Source: Phoronis australis
Lineage: Eukaryota > Phoronida > Phoronidae
Assembly: GCA_002633005.1 (NCBI GenBank)
Contig: NMRA01000207.1
Location: 55,408-100,929, forward strand
Direction: 5' to 3'
DNA: 45,522 nucleotides
Part shown: in pieces, positions 34,381 through 45,522 of the stretch
How the letters are laid out: each line of letters starts with the position of its first letter
How positions within the stretch are numbered: position 1 is the stretch's first letter
Made by a program: the position numbers and the translations under genes
Notes under the pieces: model-generated
What the model saw: only the letters and a program-made list of their open reading frames with translations
Databases searched by the model: none
What the model was told of the DNA's origin: nothing

Positions 34381-37300
34381 TCACTTTGCCTTGACAATTC
34401 TTCAAATGCATATTGAACGCTTCAATGGATGGGAACAGGAGCTCACACGAAGAACACTTATACATCAACGTTATCTCATGACTTTCTTCCTGAATCACAT
34501 TTTCATCAACACTCGCCACGGTGTCTGCCCCAGTCTTTGTACCACCTCCCTTGGCCTTAAACTGCGACATCTTAACATCACCTAGATTCGCCGCCAAGTC
34601 CTTGTATACCACCCCCTCCCCTTTGTGCTGCTTATCAATGTGTCGTTGAACTTTGGCCTTCCCTGTGCTGGCGTATTCACACACAGAGCAGACGAAAGGC
34701 TTGAGGTTTTGATGAACCATGAGGTGTGATCGTAGCGACCCCGCGTGGGCTGTACTGTAACTACACTTGTTGCAGAAGTAGACCTTCTCCTGGGTGTGTG
34801 TGCGCACATGCTTGGTGACTTCGTACTTGGTCATGGCGGAATATTTACACTCAGGGCACCTGTGGGGCTTGACTTTGTTGTGCATCTGAAGAGGAAGACA
34901 TGTTGGACTGAGTGTTAACAAGGCCAACAGATGTCGCACTAAACAAAAATGCCTATGACTACACTTGACTTTGCCGGTTCTGCTGGGTCATCTTACGGCG
35001 CAATCAGATGTCTTAGCTAGCAGATCCAATGGAACTAGCAAAGTCAATCAAGCGCAGCCAATGAAAGACTTGAATTGTAGCAGTTGCGTGAAACAGAGCA
35101 ACATCTCAGAGAAATATTTTTCTATTTTCACTTCAATTAAAAACAACCAACATGTTAAATACGACGAGATAGTAAAACCAATCACGTGACTAACAGAAAA
35201 CCAATTTCTTGTTTTTTATCCTAATTTTCTCAAATCCAGCCTCTACTACATGAGAATCTGGTGTACAACTCTAACATCTGGTTCTTTATTGGTCAATCAA
35301 CCACGAGGTCAACCAGTCCATTTAAATCAGCTGATTAAACCTTTTACAACCTCAGTAAGGGTAACTTGAGTAATAATCCAGACGATAAATAGGGGTTGTA
35401 TCACCATGCCAACTGCTCACAATATCACTCTAGTAAAACACTTTACTTTAGTTTACACCAGAACTGTGCTTGTGTTTTCGCATCTCAGAAAGGTTATACA
35501 AAAATGACCAGCATGCAATTGAAAGTGTTGAGCAGCAACTGAATAAATATTTGGAGACAATTTCAAAAGTAGAAATATGTATCAGGCATAGCTTAGTATG
35601 GTAAAATTCTGATTACACGACCTCATTTGAAGATGCTCAATAGACAGTAACGTTATAGAGACTGGATGTAAGACTATCATAGGAATGGTTCCAAACATCT
35701 TTGAGAACAACATCAAAATTCCTGAGGATAGATTGGAAGTAATTAATTAACTTAATCAAAATTATTTAAAGTATTAAGAGTCACCAAATGAGAAAGTCAA
35801 AATATTCTGGGAACACAAAAGTAGATTTTTCTACATTTCAGGTTCCTTTGCCATGTAATCCATCATGAAAAATGACATGATTCACCATTTTACTCATTGT
35901 TTTTAAACAATTATATCCACCTGTTTTCCATCGCAATCATCTGAGACCGGTTCCACGTATTTGGTAGTATTGGGACATTTCCATAGGACAGTGAAACATT
36001 TTAATAACTTTTCAACTTAAAGCATCCAATTTTCTTTCAGCATTTTTTTTTTCTTCTTGAGGACTTCAGGGTCATTTCAGCTTGCGCCATCTATTGCATT
36101 TGGTTGGCACCGACTGTCTACCATTCAGTTGGCGGCACACCTCACTGCTTAGTAGACAGTATACAACTGCGATCATGGAGACTATTCTTTTCTCATCCCA
36201 CACAGCCTACAGTAGCTTTCAGACAACTGGTTAACATCGAAAGTCAACAAAGTTTTGAAACACAAAATTTAATGTAACTATTCCATTTCTTATCATATAA
36301 GCACCATTTCAATTCTGGCGGAATTTTGACAAAACCTTCGCTGGTTTTACTCCTCGGCCCTTGCAGTTTGTACAAATTATAACAACTTGCCTCGCAAGTC
36401 TTCATTAATAGACAACTGTCACATAGGTGCAATAACCTCACGTTAAACTGACTAAATTTCAACAATTTTGCTGCGTAAAAGCAACAAAATTTTGGCTGAA
36501 CTGTCAAATTAATAGCAAGAAGTTAGTCTTAATTTAATGGAATCTGACATCAAAGTCTGTCCAGTTTATTTTGAGAACAACAGTAGCCTATAAATATGCA
36601 AAACATTTCGAAGACCAGGACAATCAAATGTTTTTTTACCTCCTTAAAAGACAAGAGATGAATTCAGGGCGAGACTTTTCACATACTCTATTGTGCACAC
36701 GCCTACCTTTTGATGTCGCAGATGAGCACTCCTGTCATTGGTGCGATAGGCACACTGTTTGCAGCAGTACCTTTTGACAGGGTTGTGGTTTGCCTGGTGG
36801 TTCCTCAAGGCCCAGTCATAAACGGTAGTGAACGTACAACCCTCCACGGGGCAGTGCAACATGTCACCTGAAACAGAGGAGCAGTTCTACTGTATGCACC
36901 ATTAAAATAATCTAATCTGACATCAGCTCCCTTGCAGAATTGAACCTAGAACCTCCACAGTTGCTGCAAAACACAGTGCTGGTGGAGCTAAATCTCACTC
37001 GATAAATGGCAGAATATTTTAAGTGTATTTTACTGACAAAGCGACAAGCCTCGATTTGAGCGACTGACTGGCAGAAGAATAAGACTAGTGAGAATTGGCC
37101 ATTTGCAATGAAATCACAAAACACAATGAATTTTGTTGTTTTTTAGTTCCAGTCAAAGCTAATAACTTCAAAATGTCATCTAACAATAATCACAAGATGT
37201 TTTTACTAACGTAAATATTCCCTCGGCTTTTTGTTTTTCAAATGCTGGCAGATCAGAAGACAAATCCACCATCTTGTCAGCTGTCTGAAACAATTTCGAA

Positions 37301-40274
37301 CTACGAACACTCATTCAATGACAGACGAAAATTAATGACCAGTACCCAAAAACGCACGTCAGTTCTTTCTCTCAGCAGAAGGCTATATACTGATGACAGT
37401 TTATAAGTTCAATCACTACAGTAACTCCTCTTCTGTTGCACACAAAATACATAAATTCATCACTTAAAAGTCAGGAAGAGCGAAATTTTATGAATTAATA
37501 CCCAATCACTATTTGGAATCTGAACCTTACCTGAGTGACATCAACAGTTGTCTGTGAGCGAATGAAATGAAATACGGTGTGAGGTTGGGGATTCTTGACG
37601 ATTGAGACGCCAGTCAAGTTGTAACACCTGAGTCTTCACTTCTTTAGCCCACAATATGGCAGACATGTGAAATTCTATTTTGATTCTTAAATTTGTCCAT
37701 AAAAAACAAGATCTAAGAAAATTCAGTCAATTATTGCCATGGTTTGTACTGCACACATGGTAAATTTCCATAACTTGCAGCCTTTGAAAATTGAAAAAAT
37801 GACTTCTTCCTCATCTTCTTCAGAGTTCCCGAGAAAAATGAGCGAAATAAGTGGAAAATGAGCCCAATAATGAAAAGGAGTTACCACGATATAACGCTTC
37901 TCAAAATATAATATCAACATTGAAAGTGAATTCGTGCACATGTCTGCAAACAAGAAAATTGTTTATAGTGGCTCTCCTCTACCTTATCAGTATCTCCAGC
38001 TTGACAAGCACATGTTATCCATCACCCAAGACGATCCTAATAAAAGCTCACCTCTCAACGTTCAACTCACCGGAGTGTTTCCTAAGGTGACAGATCAGTT
38101 GATTCTTTTGTCGGCAAGAGTACCCACACTGTTCGCACACAAATGGTTTCTCACCTGAAAAAGCAAAACAGGCGAGCCTTTATTGTAGACTATGCAAACT
38201 GTGCATGCAGTCACTGTTAATCTAAGTCACTCTATAGCTCAAATTTGAGCATATTTTTTGCAACAGTGACACAACTTTTAATGTGATGACCACTAACTTA
38301 AGATCACAGTACATGCATGCACAACGGTAGACAGTACTCCCATCTCAACTGGACCCAGCAGGTGGTCATCCCATATGCCCTCCGTACGCGGCAAGCTTTA
38401 TGGCAAATTATATCTCACACTGATTAAACCATCAAAATCCTGTTGCTAAATGTGCGCATAGACGGACACATTTGGAAGCCTTTGGTGTCTTCAATTCCCT
38501 TCAACTTGAACAAATACTCCAGTAATCAAAATTTTTCTTCAAACAGTCCTTCTTTCAGTTGCCCAATTGGAAATGGGCCATTTTTACACTGCTTGTGCAA
38601 GGGTTTATGAGTGCCATCGTATCTACTGGCGCGAGCAGCATAAAAATGCCCAGTTGCCAATTTGGACAACTGAACAAAGGACTGTTTGAAAAAGTTTAAT
38701 TTAAAGTTTAACTATTTCTTTGAGCTGGGAAGAGTTAAAAATACCAAAGGGCTCCTAAGATAGTCCTCTATGCATAAAAGGCATTTACAGCAACATGAAT
38801 TTGGTGGTCTAATGAGTGTGAGGCATAATGCGCTGAAAAGCTTCCAGCATATGGAGGGCCTACGGGATGGCCACCGTCTCTACTGCGTCCAGTTGAAACG
38901 GTGGTACTGTCTAGCCAACGCGTTCATACAAATTTATTTTCACTCTTTTTAACAGCATTCCCGTTTTTTTGACCAGATTAAGAACATCTCATTTTCTGAC
39001 TGCACTTTTTTTAAAGATAAAGTTGCACTAGCCAATCATCATTCCCCACTAGAGGGAGCTAGTTGGCTGTGCAAAGTTGAGAAAATTATTTTGCAGTACT
39101 AGCAAGTTCCAGAATTTGAGATTTATGATTTTTTTGCATCGTACATTTCTTCATTTTCCGCTGAAGTCAACTTAACAAAAAGCCTGGATCACTATTAAAA
39201 ATAAACGTTTTGGCCATTCTTAGAAATATGCATTTTTCCTTGTTTTCTATTGATGCCAAAATCCATATTTTGCATGAAGGTTGCACATATACCAAACTTC
39301 TGAGGATTTCACACACACAGAATTTTTTATATACTCTGCTGTAATCAAGCTTCCCTCACCTGTATGTACCAACGCATGTACCTTGAGAGAAGCAGCTGTA
39401 CTACATTGGAATGTGCAATGATTGCAGATCAAGCTCTTGACGTGCTTCTCTCGCATGTGTTTCTGAAACACACGTTTGAGCGATGTCCTGAACTCACACT
39501 GGTCACACTGGAGCAGAGCGCCGTCGCTGTTGTGCGAGCGTGAGTGTCGCACCATATGGCCGAAGAACTCCGTTTTGTACTCGCACACATGACAAGAATA
39601 GATGAGCTGGTTTTCTGAAACGATTGCTGTCACTGGCAGGTTGCAACTGTCTTGTAAACTGATACTACAAGTAGGAATGTTCCGGTCACTGCCGGTTTCA
39701 GTCGCACCTTTCGCTTTGAGATCCAGGCGTGCGGCAGCAATTAGGGCCTTAACATTGTTAGGAATAACAAACATCTGCCTTTGGGAGTCCCGTCTAGCCT
39801 TATTAGTCTTCCTCAACACTGACAAAGCTTCGATCATTTTCTGTCCTGTCTGAGACATCTCACTCATCTCTTTGCTACCTTCTTCTTCATCACTAAGTTC
39901 CGTGAATTTTTTCAAAGCTCTTCTTGCGCTCCGCCTCATTATACGGACACAGTCACTGTTACTGACCACAGCTGCCTCTGGCGCCTCATTCTGAGAGTCT
40001 TCTATTGATTGTACTTTTCGCACCTTTGCAGCATCTTCATCGCTCATTTGTTTGACCAATCTCCTTTTTCTCTGCCGGACTGCTGGCTTCTTCCATTGAT
40101 TTTTTGGCACATTCAAGGAGAGCATCATCAAGTAATCCTGCTTTGGACAGGCAAAGAAGTCACACTGCGCTTTAGCTGGATCTCCATCACACAACGGTCG
40201 ATGCTGGCTGAACACATCATGGTTGGTGAATAAAGCCTTACACAATGAGCAAAGGTTGAAGATTTGGTCACCAA
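34340..40274 (-). CDS. Poly-C2H2 zinc-finger protein (5' end not found)
   Basis: Exons on the - strand are 40274-39360, 38154-38071, 36867-36707 and 34885-34340, joined in consistent phase (1, 1, 0) to a TAA stop. The first seen exon begins mid-codon after an acceptor, so a start exon lies upstream. The N-terminus has a C-x2-C...H-x4-C finger (CSLCKALF), then a basic stretch KRKRRL (likely nuclear signal) and an acidic/Ser region. Ten fingers follow: three end exon 1, one fills the 84-nt exon 2 with a split HTGEKPF linker, two are in exon 3 and four in exon 4; the last is C2HC. Finger 6 is completed across the exon 3/4 junction (HQK|MH), which confirms that splice. Most fingers are CxxCxY type, as in REST, ZFX and similar proteins. 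A sequence-specific nuclear DNA-binding role is inferred; no ortholog is assigned. Confidence 0.88.
37211..37640 (-). promoter_or_regulatory. Candidate internal promoter and 5' exons in the zinc-finger gene
   Basis: Two exon-like pieces lie inside the intron between the 84-nt and 161-nt exons. One ends CACTCAG|GTAAGG at 37531; the other (37284-37211) sits between TTTCAG and a weaker GTTAGT donor and opens ATGGTGGATTTG (MVDLSSDLPAFE). They do not fit the main reading frame: joined to the next exon the ATG frame stops at once. The in-frame Met in that exon (MLHCPV, about 36862) could then begin a short isoform. This rests on splice-site appearance only. Confidence 0.25.
38327..38915. mobile_element. 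Foldback MITE with 5-bp target-site duplication
   Basis: This 589-bp element is an imperfect inverted repeat with arms of about 280 bp around a short spacer near 38610-38640. It begins GTAGACAGTAC and ends GTACTGTCTAGC. CAACG flanks both ends (38322-38326 and 38916-38920). A single-arm relative lies at 43728-43990. It sits in the first seen intron of the zinc-finger gene and codes for nothing recognisable. Confidence 0.75.
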
Positions 40275-40617
40275 CTGAAATCATGTAAGCAAAGGTAAAT
40301 ATCACAGTTCTGTCTATGAACTTAGATCTGCACCACACAATGGCACACAGTCTCTTTACATAAAAGTGGATTGTAGTGACAGGTTATTGCCGTATTGTAG
40401 CCATTAAGGTGCTGTAGATAAAATGAGACCGGCTTTGAAATCATCGTCTGACTTTCTATGTTCAAAAAACTGGTTGAGGACATAGGCAGACGTGGGGGGC
40501 ATGGTACCATTTTAGGGCTTATGCAGACAATTTCATTCAAAAATAAAGCTTGAATATTACATTGTTAGGTCTGCTGGTAATGCAAGTAAATAATGCTCAT
40601 AAGCTGAGTATCTTTAA

Positions 40618-40805
40618 ACAGCCGTGACAACAGAAATGGTACAGCCGTAACAACAGACATGGTGCAGCCGTAACAACAGACATGGTACAGCCGTAACAAC
40701 AGACATGGTGCAGCCGTAACAACAGACATGGTACAGCCGTAACAACAGACATGGTACAGCCGTAACAACAGACATGGTACAGCCGTAACAACAGACATGG
40801 TACAG
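40618..40805. repeat. 23-bp minisatellite, about eight copies
   Basis: The unit is ACAGCCGTAACAACAGACATGGT. Copies are nearly identical, alternating mainly between GGTACAG and GGTGCAG. It lies in sequence upstream of the first seen zinc-finger exon. The 23-bp period opens cyclic ORFs in all three - strand frames, which are artefacts. Confidence 0.97.
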
Positions 40806-42842
40806 TGTAGATGTCATCTGACTGTTGGCAGTTACCAAAACTTAAGCATGATCGGATGCTCTCGATGTTGATGGTACAAAAACAATTATGGTTTCAACCA
40901 TTGGTTCCAGCTTGTTCCTTACTCATATGAGAAGTGAGTTCTTGGTTTACAAACAACTGACAGTTCGTTATAGGTCGAGACATAAAATGACCCTCCTTGA
41001 TAGTGGGGAACCCTGGCTCATGTATGGGAGTCGGCAGACATTTCAACATAGGCATCCAACTAAGGTTAAACCCACAAAATCTCTGAGATGTATTTAATTG
41101 TTCTCTAAGTGGTATATGGAGAGGATGTCAGGCTGGTAGTGGTGGACCCAGAACAAATTCCAGGACACGAGTTATTAGTACTGTTGCCGAGGGCAAATTC
41201 CATGACGATAGGATGTAGTGTTGTATAACGTGAATTCCGGAAATGACAGGCCAAGCTTCTCCAATCCCATAGCCAAGCACCAATTGTCTATTAGCCTAGA
41301 GTACGTTACTACCGACAAACTGAAATTCTGACAAAATGTTGCTTTAGTATAATTGTCATCATCTTCTAGATGGCTTTTGCCAAACCAATATTGAAGCAAA
41401 TGTCACTGTTTAAAATTGACTTCTTTATTACAAACATGCGAGAGTCATAGATCTACGAAAATAACATTCATGAGATTGTGTTTTGTTAAACATACGTACT
41501 GGATGAAGGTTTGTGTCAAGTGACTGTCAGAGTAGCAAAAACTTACAAAAAATGTATTCGCTAGATTTTGATGTAATGTTCGTTGCAAAATGAATGAAAA
41601 ACAACTGAGTTTCGCTTATGCAAACGTGTTATGCACAAACACAGTGTTTTCTAGCCTTGGTGTAAAGCTGTATCAATATACAGCTTTGACTTGATGTTAG
41701 TAAAAATGATCCAAAATTAACGTTATTAAAGGCTACACTCTTCCTTGGGTAAACTAAACTAGTTGCTAATACCAGTAATAAAAAATTGCCGTTCTACCAA
41801 AATGTTATTTTGCAATTAAAGTTATGAAGCGATCTTATGAGTCGGATTTCAGCGTCCTGAAATAGAATGTTACTTATTGGCCCATTCCTTTTTTCGCTGA
41901 TTCCTCAATCACCTGTTCTTCATCCACAAGGTAACGTACATGTCACAAAAAATTAGGAATTGGTTTTACTTCATTATACGTTTTTAGTATTTTGATACCA
42001 GCATATGATTTCCTGAGGACATTTAGCTTTAATGGGCAAACTTGCTATCATCTTCCAAAAGATGTCTAAAAAATTTAGCATAAAATTGGTGCACGTACAT
42101 GTCATGTGCACACTGTGTCAAGTCGACAACAACGACTTCAGCTTGTTTTGGCAACCTGGGAAAAATCTCAAGTCACCACTGCGAGTATTGAAGTCGGACA
42201 ATAATTTCCCCTAAATTTGTTTAGAACTAAGTTTGCGTTGACTTCCAAACTGTAAATTTATTATAGTTTTCCCAGATTTATTACCTTTGATTCACAATTG
42301 TTCTGTTTATTTCGTGAAATCATTGCATTTGCCACCACAGCAGCCAGCCCAAATCAAACACACGATCAAATTACAGCAGGAAGTAAACAGATGGAAGTCG
42401 CAACTGTTCAGTAAAAATCAGACAAGACCAGTGACCCATGCATCATCCTCAGTGTATGAGGCCGTCTGCATTATGTTCAATCGTCGGCGGGAGGAATTGA
42501 GGGAATGAGTAACAAAATTCTTATTAGGGAATGAAATTGAAGAGGCAAGCATCAGTTTCTGAAAAGGAAATACAATACGCCCTTTTTGTCGACGATATTT
42601 ACCCATAAATGTCACTTGAACACCTGAAATTTTCAATTCTGGTGACTTCTGATTTCATTTGGTGACCTCAGTTTTTCACCAGGTCGCCAAATGCGACTTG
42701 GCATTAAAGCTAAGCATCAAGTGCAGAACAAATTTTTTGTTTGTTACATAAGCCATAGAAGTACGAGTTGCGAAGCATGCCTTCCAGTTGTGACAACGCG
42801 TAGTCAGATAAAGCCTCTCTAAGTCGCTTGCCAAGTGCAATT

Positions 42843-42915
42843 GCCTCTTGGCTGAATGGTTTAGACGCTTGGTCGTCACATGTGCAACCTGGGTTCAAGT
42901 CCCACCGGAGACACT
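42843..42915 (+). repeat. tRNA-like sequence with intact A and B boxes
   Basis: TGGCTGAATGG (42849-42859) fits the pol III A-box consensus and GGTTCAAGTCC (42892-42902) the B-box consensus at normal spacing. Four of five T-stem pairs form. Acceptor and anticodon stems do not pair properly, so this is more likely a tRNA-derived SINE head than a functional tRNA. Confidence 0.5.
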
Positions 42916-43327
42916 GAAATTTTCTACATATGCAAGGAAATGGCATTTATTTGACTAATTTTTACTTTAACGATAGTATTTGGCAAGGCAAGTGCCAGCT
43001 GGCTTCCAGATTACAATTACATGCACACCGCGTAGTTGTTACTTCTTCAATCCATGATGTCAAGTTTCACGAGGAGGTGACGAGCAAAAAAACAGTGCCT
43101 GGAAGGCGTGAAATTTTGAGGTCGACAATGTGAGGTTAGCACACAAGGGTTCCTAGCTAGCTGGCAAAAGACTAATAGTAATAGAGCACAGTAAACGTTT
43201 AACGTTGTCGACTCTAGCAGCAGTTTAATGCCAGTCTACAGACTAGCTATGTGGTGAATCTGCAGAGAGTGTAGTAATTAGTAAGGCCTCTCTTAATCAC
43301 TCACCTATGTCGTAGGCTATGGGCAAT

Positions 43328-43400
43328 TGCTATTAGGTCAACTGGTTAAGACACCTGGCATTGACGCAAGAGGTACCGTGTTCGAAACTTGGTCTAGGTG
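43328..43400 (+). repeat. Second tRNA-like sequence
   Basis: TAGGTCAACTGGTTAAGAC resembles a tRNA D arm/A box and TGTTCGAAACT a B box (one or two mismatches). Spacing suits a tRNA-derived SINE head. No cloverleaf closes and no A-rich tail was identified. Confidence 0.4.
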
Positions 43401-43727
43401 ACTTTTCATTGGTGCCCAACAACGGTACGTACTTACGATGGCAGAAAAGGACCACACAGCCTCCTGAGTTTGATAGTGCCAAAATGATGGCCGAGGCCGT
43501 GAGGGTGGAGGAAGCGAGTGTAGATAATAGACTAGAAGAGGCCGATCTCATGATGTTGAGTTCCAAGCCGAGTTACCACTAATCATTGGATAGGGAAGAG
43601 AATGGTGTGTTGCAATCGTCAACATCATTCGTCCTTTATCTTTCTGTGGTGTCTTGTGATTTGTCAGTTTTATGGTTCCCCGGATGCTTCTTTTATTTAT
43701 ACTGTTGGCGGGAACCTAGGCAATGAC

Positions 43728-43990
43728 CATCGCCTCTATTGGCCCGAACCAGAGGCGATGCAGCTCCTATAGGCGCTCTGTATGCCGGAAGCTTTTCGGC
43801 GAATTATGCCTCTCACCGACTAAACCATCAAAGTCACGTTGTTATAAATACCTTTTGCGCATAGAGGAACACCTTAGGAGGTTGTTGATGTGTTTAATTC
43901 CTTCCAACTCGAACAAATACTCCCGTTATCAAACTTTTTCTTCGAGCAGTCCCTATTTCAGTTCCCAAAATCGCACTCTCTTTTTAAAAC
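43728..43990. repeat. Single-arm copy of the 38327-38915 foldback element
   Basis: The stretch shares an ordered series of matches with one arm of the foldback element, including GACTAAACCATCAAA, TGCGCATAGA, CGAACAAATACTCC and the TTTTTCTTCGAGCAGTCC region. No opposing arm follows, so it is a truncated or rearranged relative. Confidence 0.7.
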
Positions 43991-44442
43991 ATCACTAGTT
44001 AAACTTGGCTTCAGGGGCAAAAATGTCCTGTCACAGGTCGAAAAAAAGTCGATGGGGAATTTTTCAATTTTTGTTGTTCTTGTTCGTGCAAAATATAATA
44101 ATTTGTGGTTTGGTGTCTATGCCATGTTGTTAACCTACTTGTAAAGGACTCTCCATCTTGCTTTAAGAACACTGTGAGCCATGGATTCCCAAATATAGCT
44201 GTCTAAACTTGCCATTTTCTGTGGCCTGAAATTTCCGGGTGCCGTTTGCTCAAAAAAGGCCATTTTTGAGGCTCTATAATTCAACTAACTTGAGAACCGC
44301 CGAAACCGATTTGAAAAATTCAAAAAGTTATATAAACGGCATGTCTAAAGCTATCATTTAACACTCTTTTCAAGTGTTTCTAATGAAATTTGTATTTGGG
44401 TTTGCTCACCCTACCTCAGGCTACCTGGGTACAAACACAGGC

Positions 44443-45095
44443 GTCCTCAGCTTCTGATCGTCCCCAATACACTACATATAATACTACAAGGTATGACACT
44501 TCCGACTAGAAATTCCACAGGTGCTTCACTTTAGCCGTCCATAGCAAACATAAAACTCAATAAATTTACACAAAACAGGGGTTCAACAAACCATGAAGAA
44601 TTGTTCTTTCTCCCAATACCATTCAGTGTCCTGTTACGGCGACTTCGAAAGAAATTCGCAGTCAAAGAACGAAAATGTTCACAAAAAGCCCCCACACACA
44701 TCCTCCCTGGGCCCGTCGAGGTCAAGGACGGTACGGAAATTGCCGGTGAGTTACGAAAGTAGCGACATCGTGACTTTACGCGACAAAGCGGCAATTTCCG
44801 TACCGTCCTTGATCTCGACGGGCCCAGGGAGGACGTGTGTGGGGGCTTTTTGTGAACATTTTTGTTCTTTGACTGCGAATTTCTTAAGAAGTCGCCGTAA
44901 CAGGACACCGTGAATGATATTGGGAGAAAGAACAATTCTTCATGGTTTGTTGAACCCCTCTTTTGTGTAAATTTATTGAGTTTTATGTTTGCTATGGACG
45001 GCTGAAGTGAAGCACCCGTGGAATTTCTAGTCGGGAGTGTCATACCTTGTAGTATTATATGTAGTGTATTGGGGATGATCAGAAGTAGGGAGGAC
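44443..45095. repeat. 653-bp near-perfect palindrome (foldback element or hairpin locus)
   Basis: Left arm 44443-44745 and right arm 44789-45095 are reverse complements with only scattered mismatches and small indels. They enclose a 43-bp centre. Outer ends are GTCCTC and GAGGAC, and the inner stem is GACGGTACGGAAATTGCCG and its complement. It has no clear target-site duplication. Mirror ORFs on both strands are by-products of the symmetry. Confidence 0.92.
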
Positions 45096-45522
45096 AATCA
45101 AAAAGTAGGTCACGGTGCTCCATATCTGCCTCCGTGTAAAACCCACGTCGGTAAATTACCGATTTCAGACTTCAAATTTAACTATAAGACAATTTTGTGT
45201 TATAAATCGTTACCTTAGTCTTTATTTGTAAGTTTGTAACCTTTTTGTCTCAAATTATCGCTGATAAATCATTTCTTGTAAGCTTTTTTTAGTGCACGAT
45301 TTTCCGCCATGCGATCAACTTTCGAAAAAGTACCTCTTGTTCCTCCTATCCAAAAGAGCACTATACTCTCAAATACAAACATGAAATTTGGACAGGATGT
45401 AGTTTAGATGCGTGCGCATCTTCTCAAGTTGTTTTCTCGAAGTCAAGGCCAAGTTTTCATGGCGAGTTTTCGATCGTCCGGAAGGCCTAATTTTGGTCGG
45501 TCGGGAGATTGATGTTTTTCCA

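Larger units (their letters stand above)
40840..45522. other. Repeat-rich flank, no complete gene recognised
   Basis: The missing 5' exon of the zinc-finger gene may lie here. Donor-like sites on the - strand occur at ATAG|GTGAGT (near 43294) and CATC|GTAAGT (near 43437), but neither could be tied to a coding start. The rest consists of tRNA-like sequences, a foldback half-copy and a palindrome. Confidence 0.45.

Noticed and set aside
40565-40838. Overlapping cysteine-rich - strand ORFs in three frames
   Set aside because: They are translations of the 23-bp minisatellite, whose period cycles through all frames.
44531-45097. 188-codon - strand ORF and a mirrored 106-codon + strand ORF
   Set aside because: Both lie in the palindrome and are mirror images of each other; no domain signature, so treated as by-products of the inverted repeat.

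Overview
The window is animal nuclear DNA with no prokaryotic features. Genes are split by GT-AG introns of about 0.6 to 4 kb, spacing is wide, the sequence is AT-rich, and small repeats and non-autonomous DNA elements are scattered through it. Four protein-coding genes can be rebuilt by joining exons with matching intron phases. Species cannot be fixed from the sequence. A coiled-coil plus fibrinogen-domain secreted protein and a GGGAGATAA-type repeat motif point loosely to an invertebrate, perhaps a mollusc or other lophotrochozoan (low-confidence inference).

Layout. (1) 3189-13191, + strand: UBAP1, an ESCRT-I subunit, in seven coding exons with a UMA region at the N-terminus and a SOUBA ubiquitin-binding domain at the C-terminus. 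Its introns hold a 12-nt candidate microexon, two unrelated 43-bp tandem duplications, a 21-bp repeat array, and a same-strand 108-codon ORF for a possible small secreted cysteine-rich protein. (2) 15098-17924: a 1.4-kb direct duplication whose two copies meet at a single N and cut through an exon, so it is probably an assembly or haplotype artefact. Each copy carries one MITE-like element; a third MITE at 21760-22009 has a clean 5-bp target-site duplication. (3) 17851-18970, - strand: an ADF-homology (coactosin/Abp1-type) actin-binding gene, two coding exons seen, last exon not found. (4) 24940-29388, - strand: a complete three-exon gene for a secreted coiled-coil/fibrinogen C-terminal domain protein of 490 residues. 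(5) 29.7-33.4 kb: intergenic, with a hAT-like non-autonomous element and a degenerate tRNA-like sequence. (6) 34340-40274, - strand: a poly-C2H2 zinc-finger gene, four coding exons seen, 5' end not found. A 33-bp-period repeat runs across its stop codon, and its introns carry a foldback element and a possible internal promoter. (7) 40.6-45.1 kb: a 23-bp minisatellite, two tRNA-like sequences, a half-copy of the foldback element and a 653-bp near-perfect palindrome.

The genes are functionally unrelated (endosomal sorting, actin regulation, secreted recognition protein, nuclear DNA-binding protein), as is usual for neighbouring animal genes. No multi-gene system is evident. The observations most worth checking are the nested cysteine-rich ORF, the short linear motifs in the UBAP1 linker (two PPxY and one PxPxPR), the repeat straddling the zinc-finger stop codon, and the two inverted-repeat elements.
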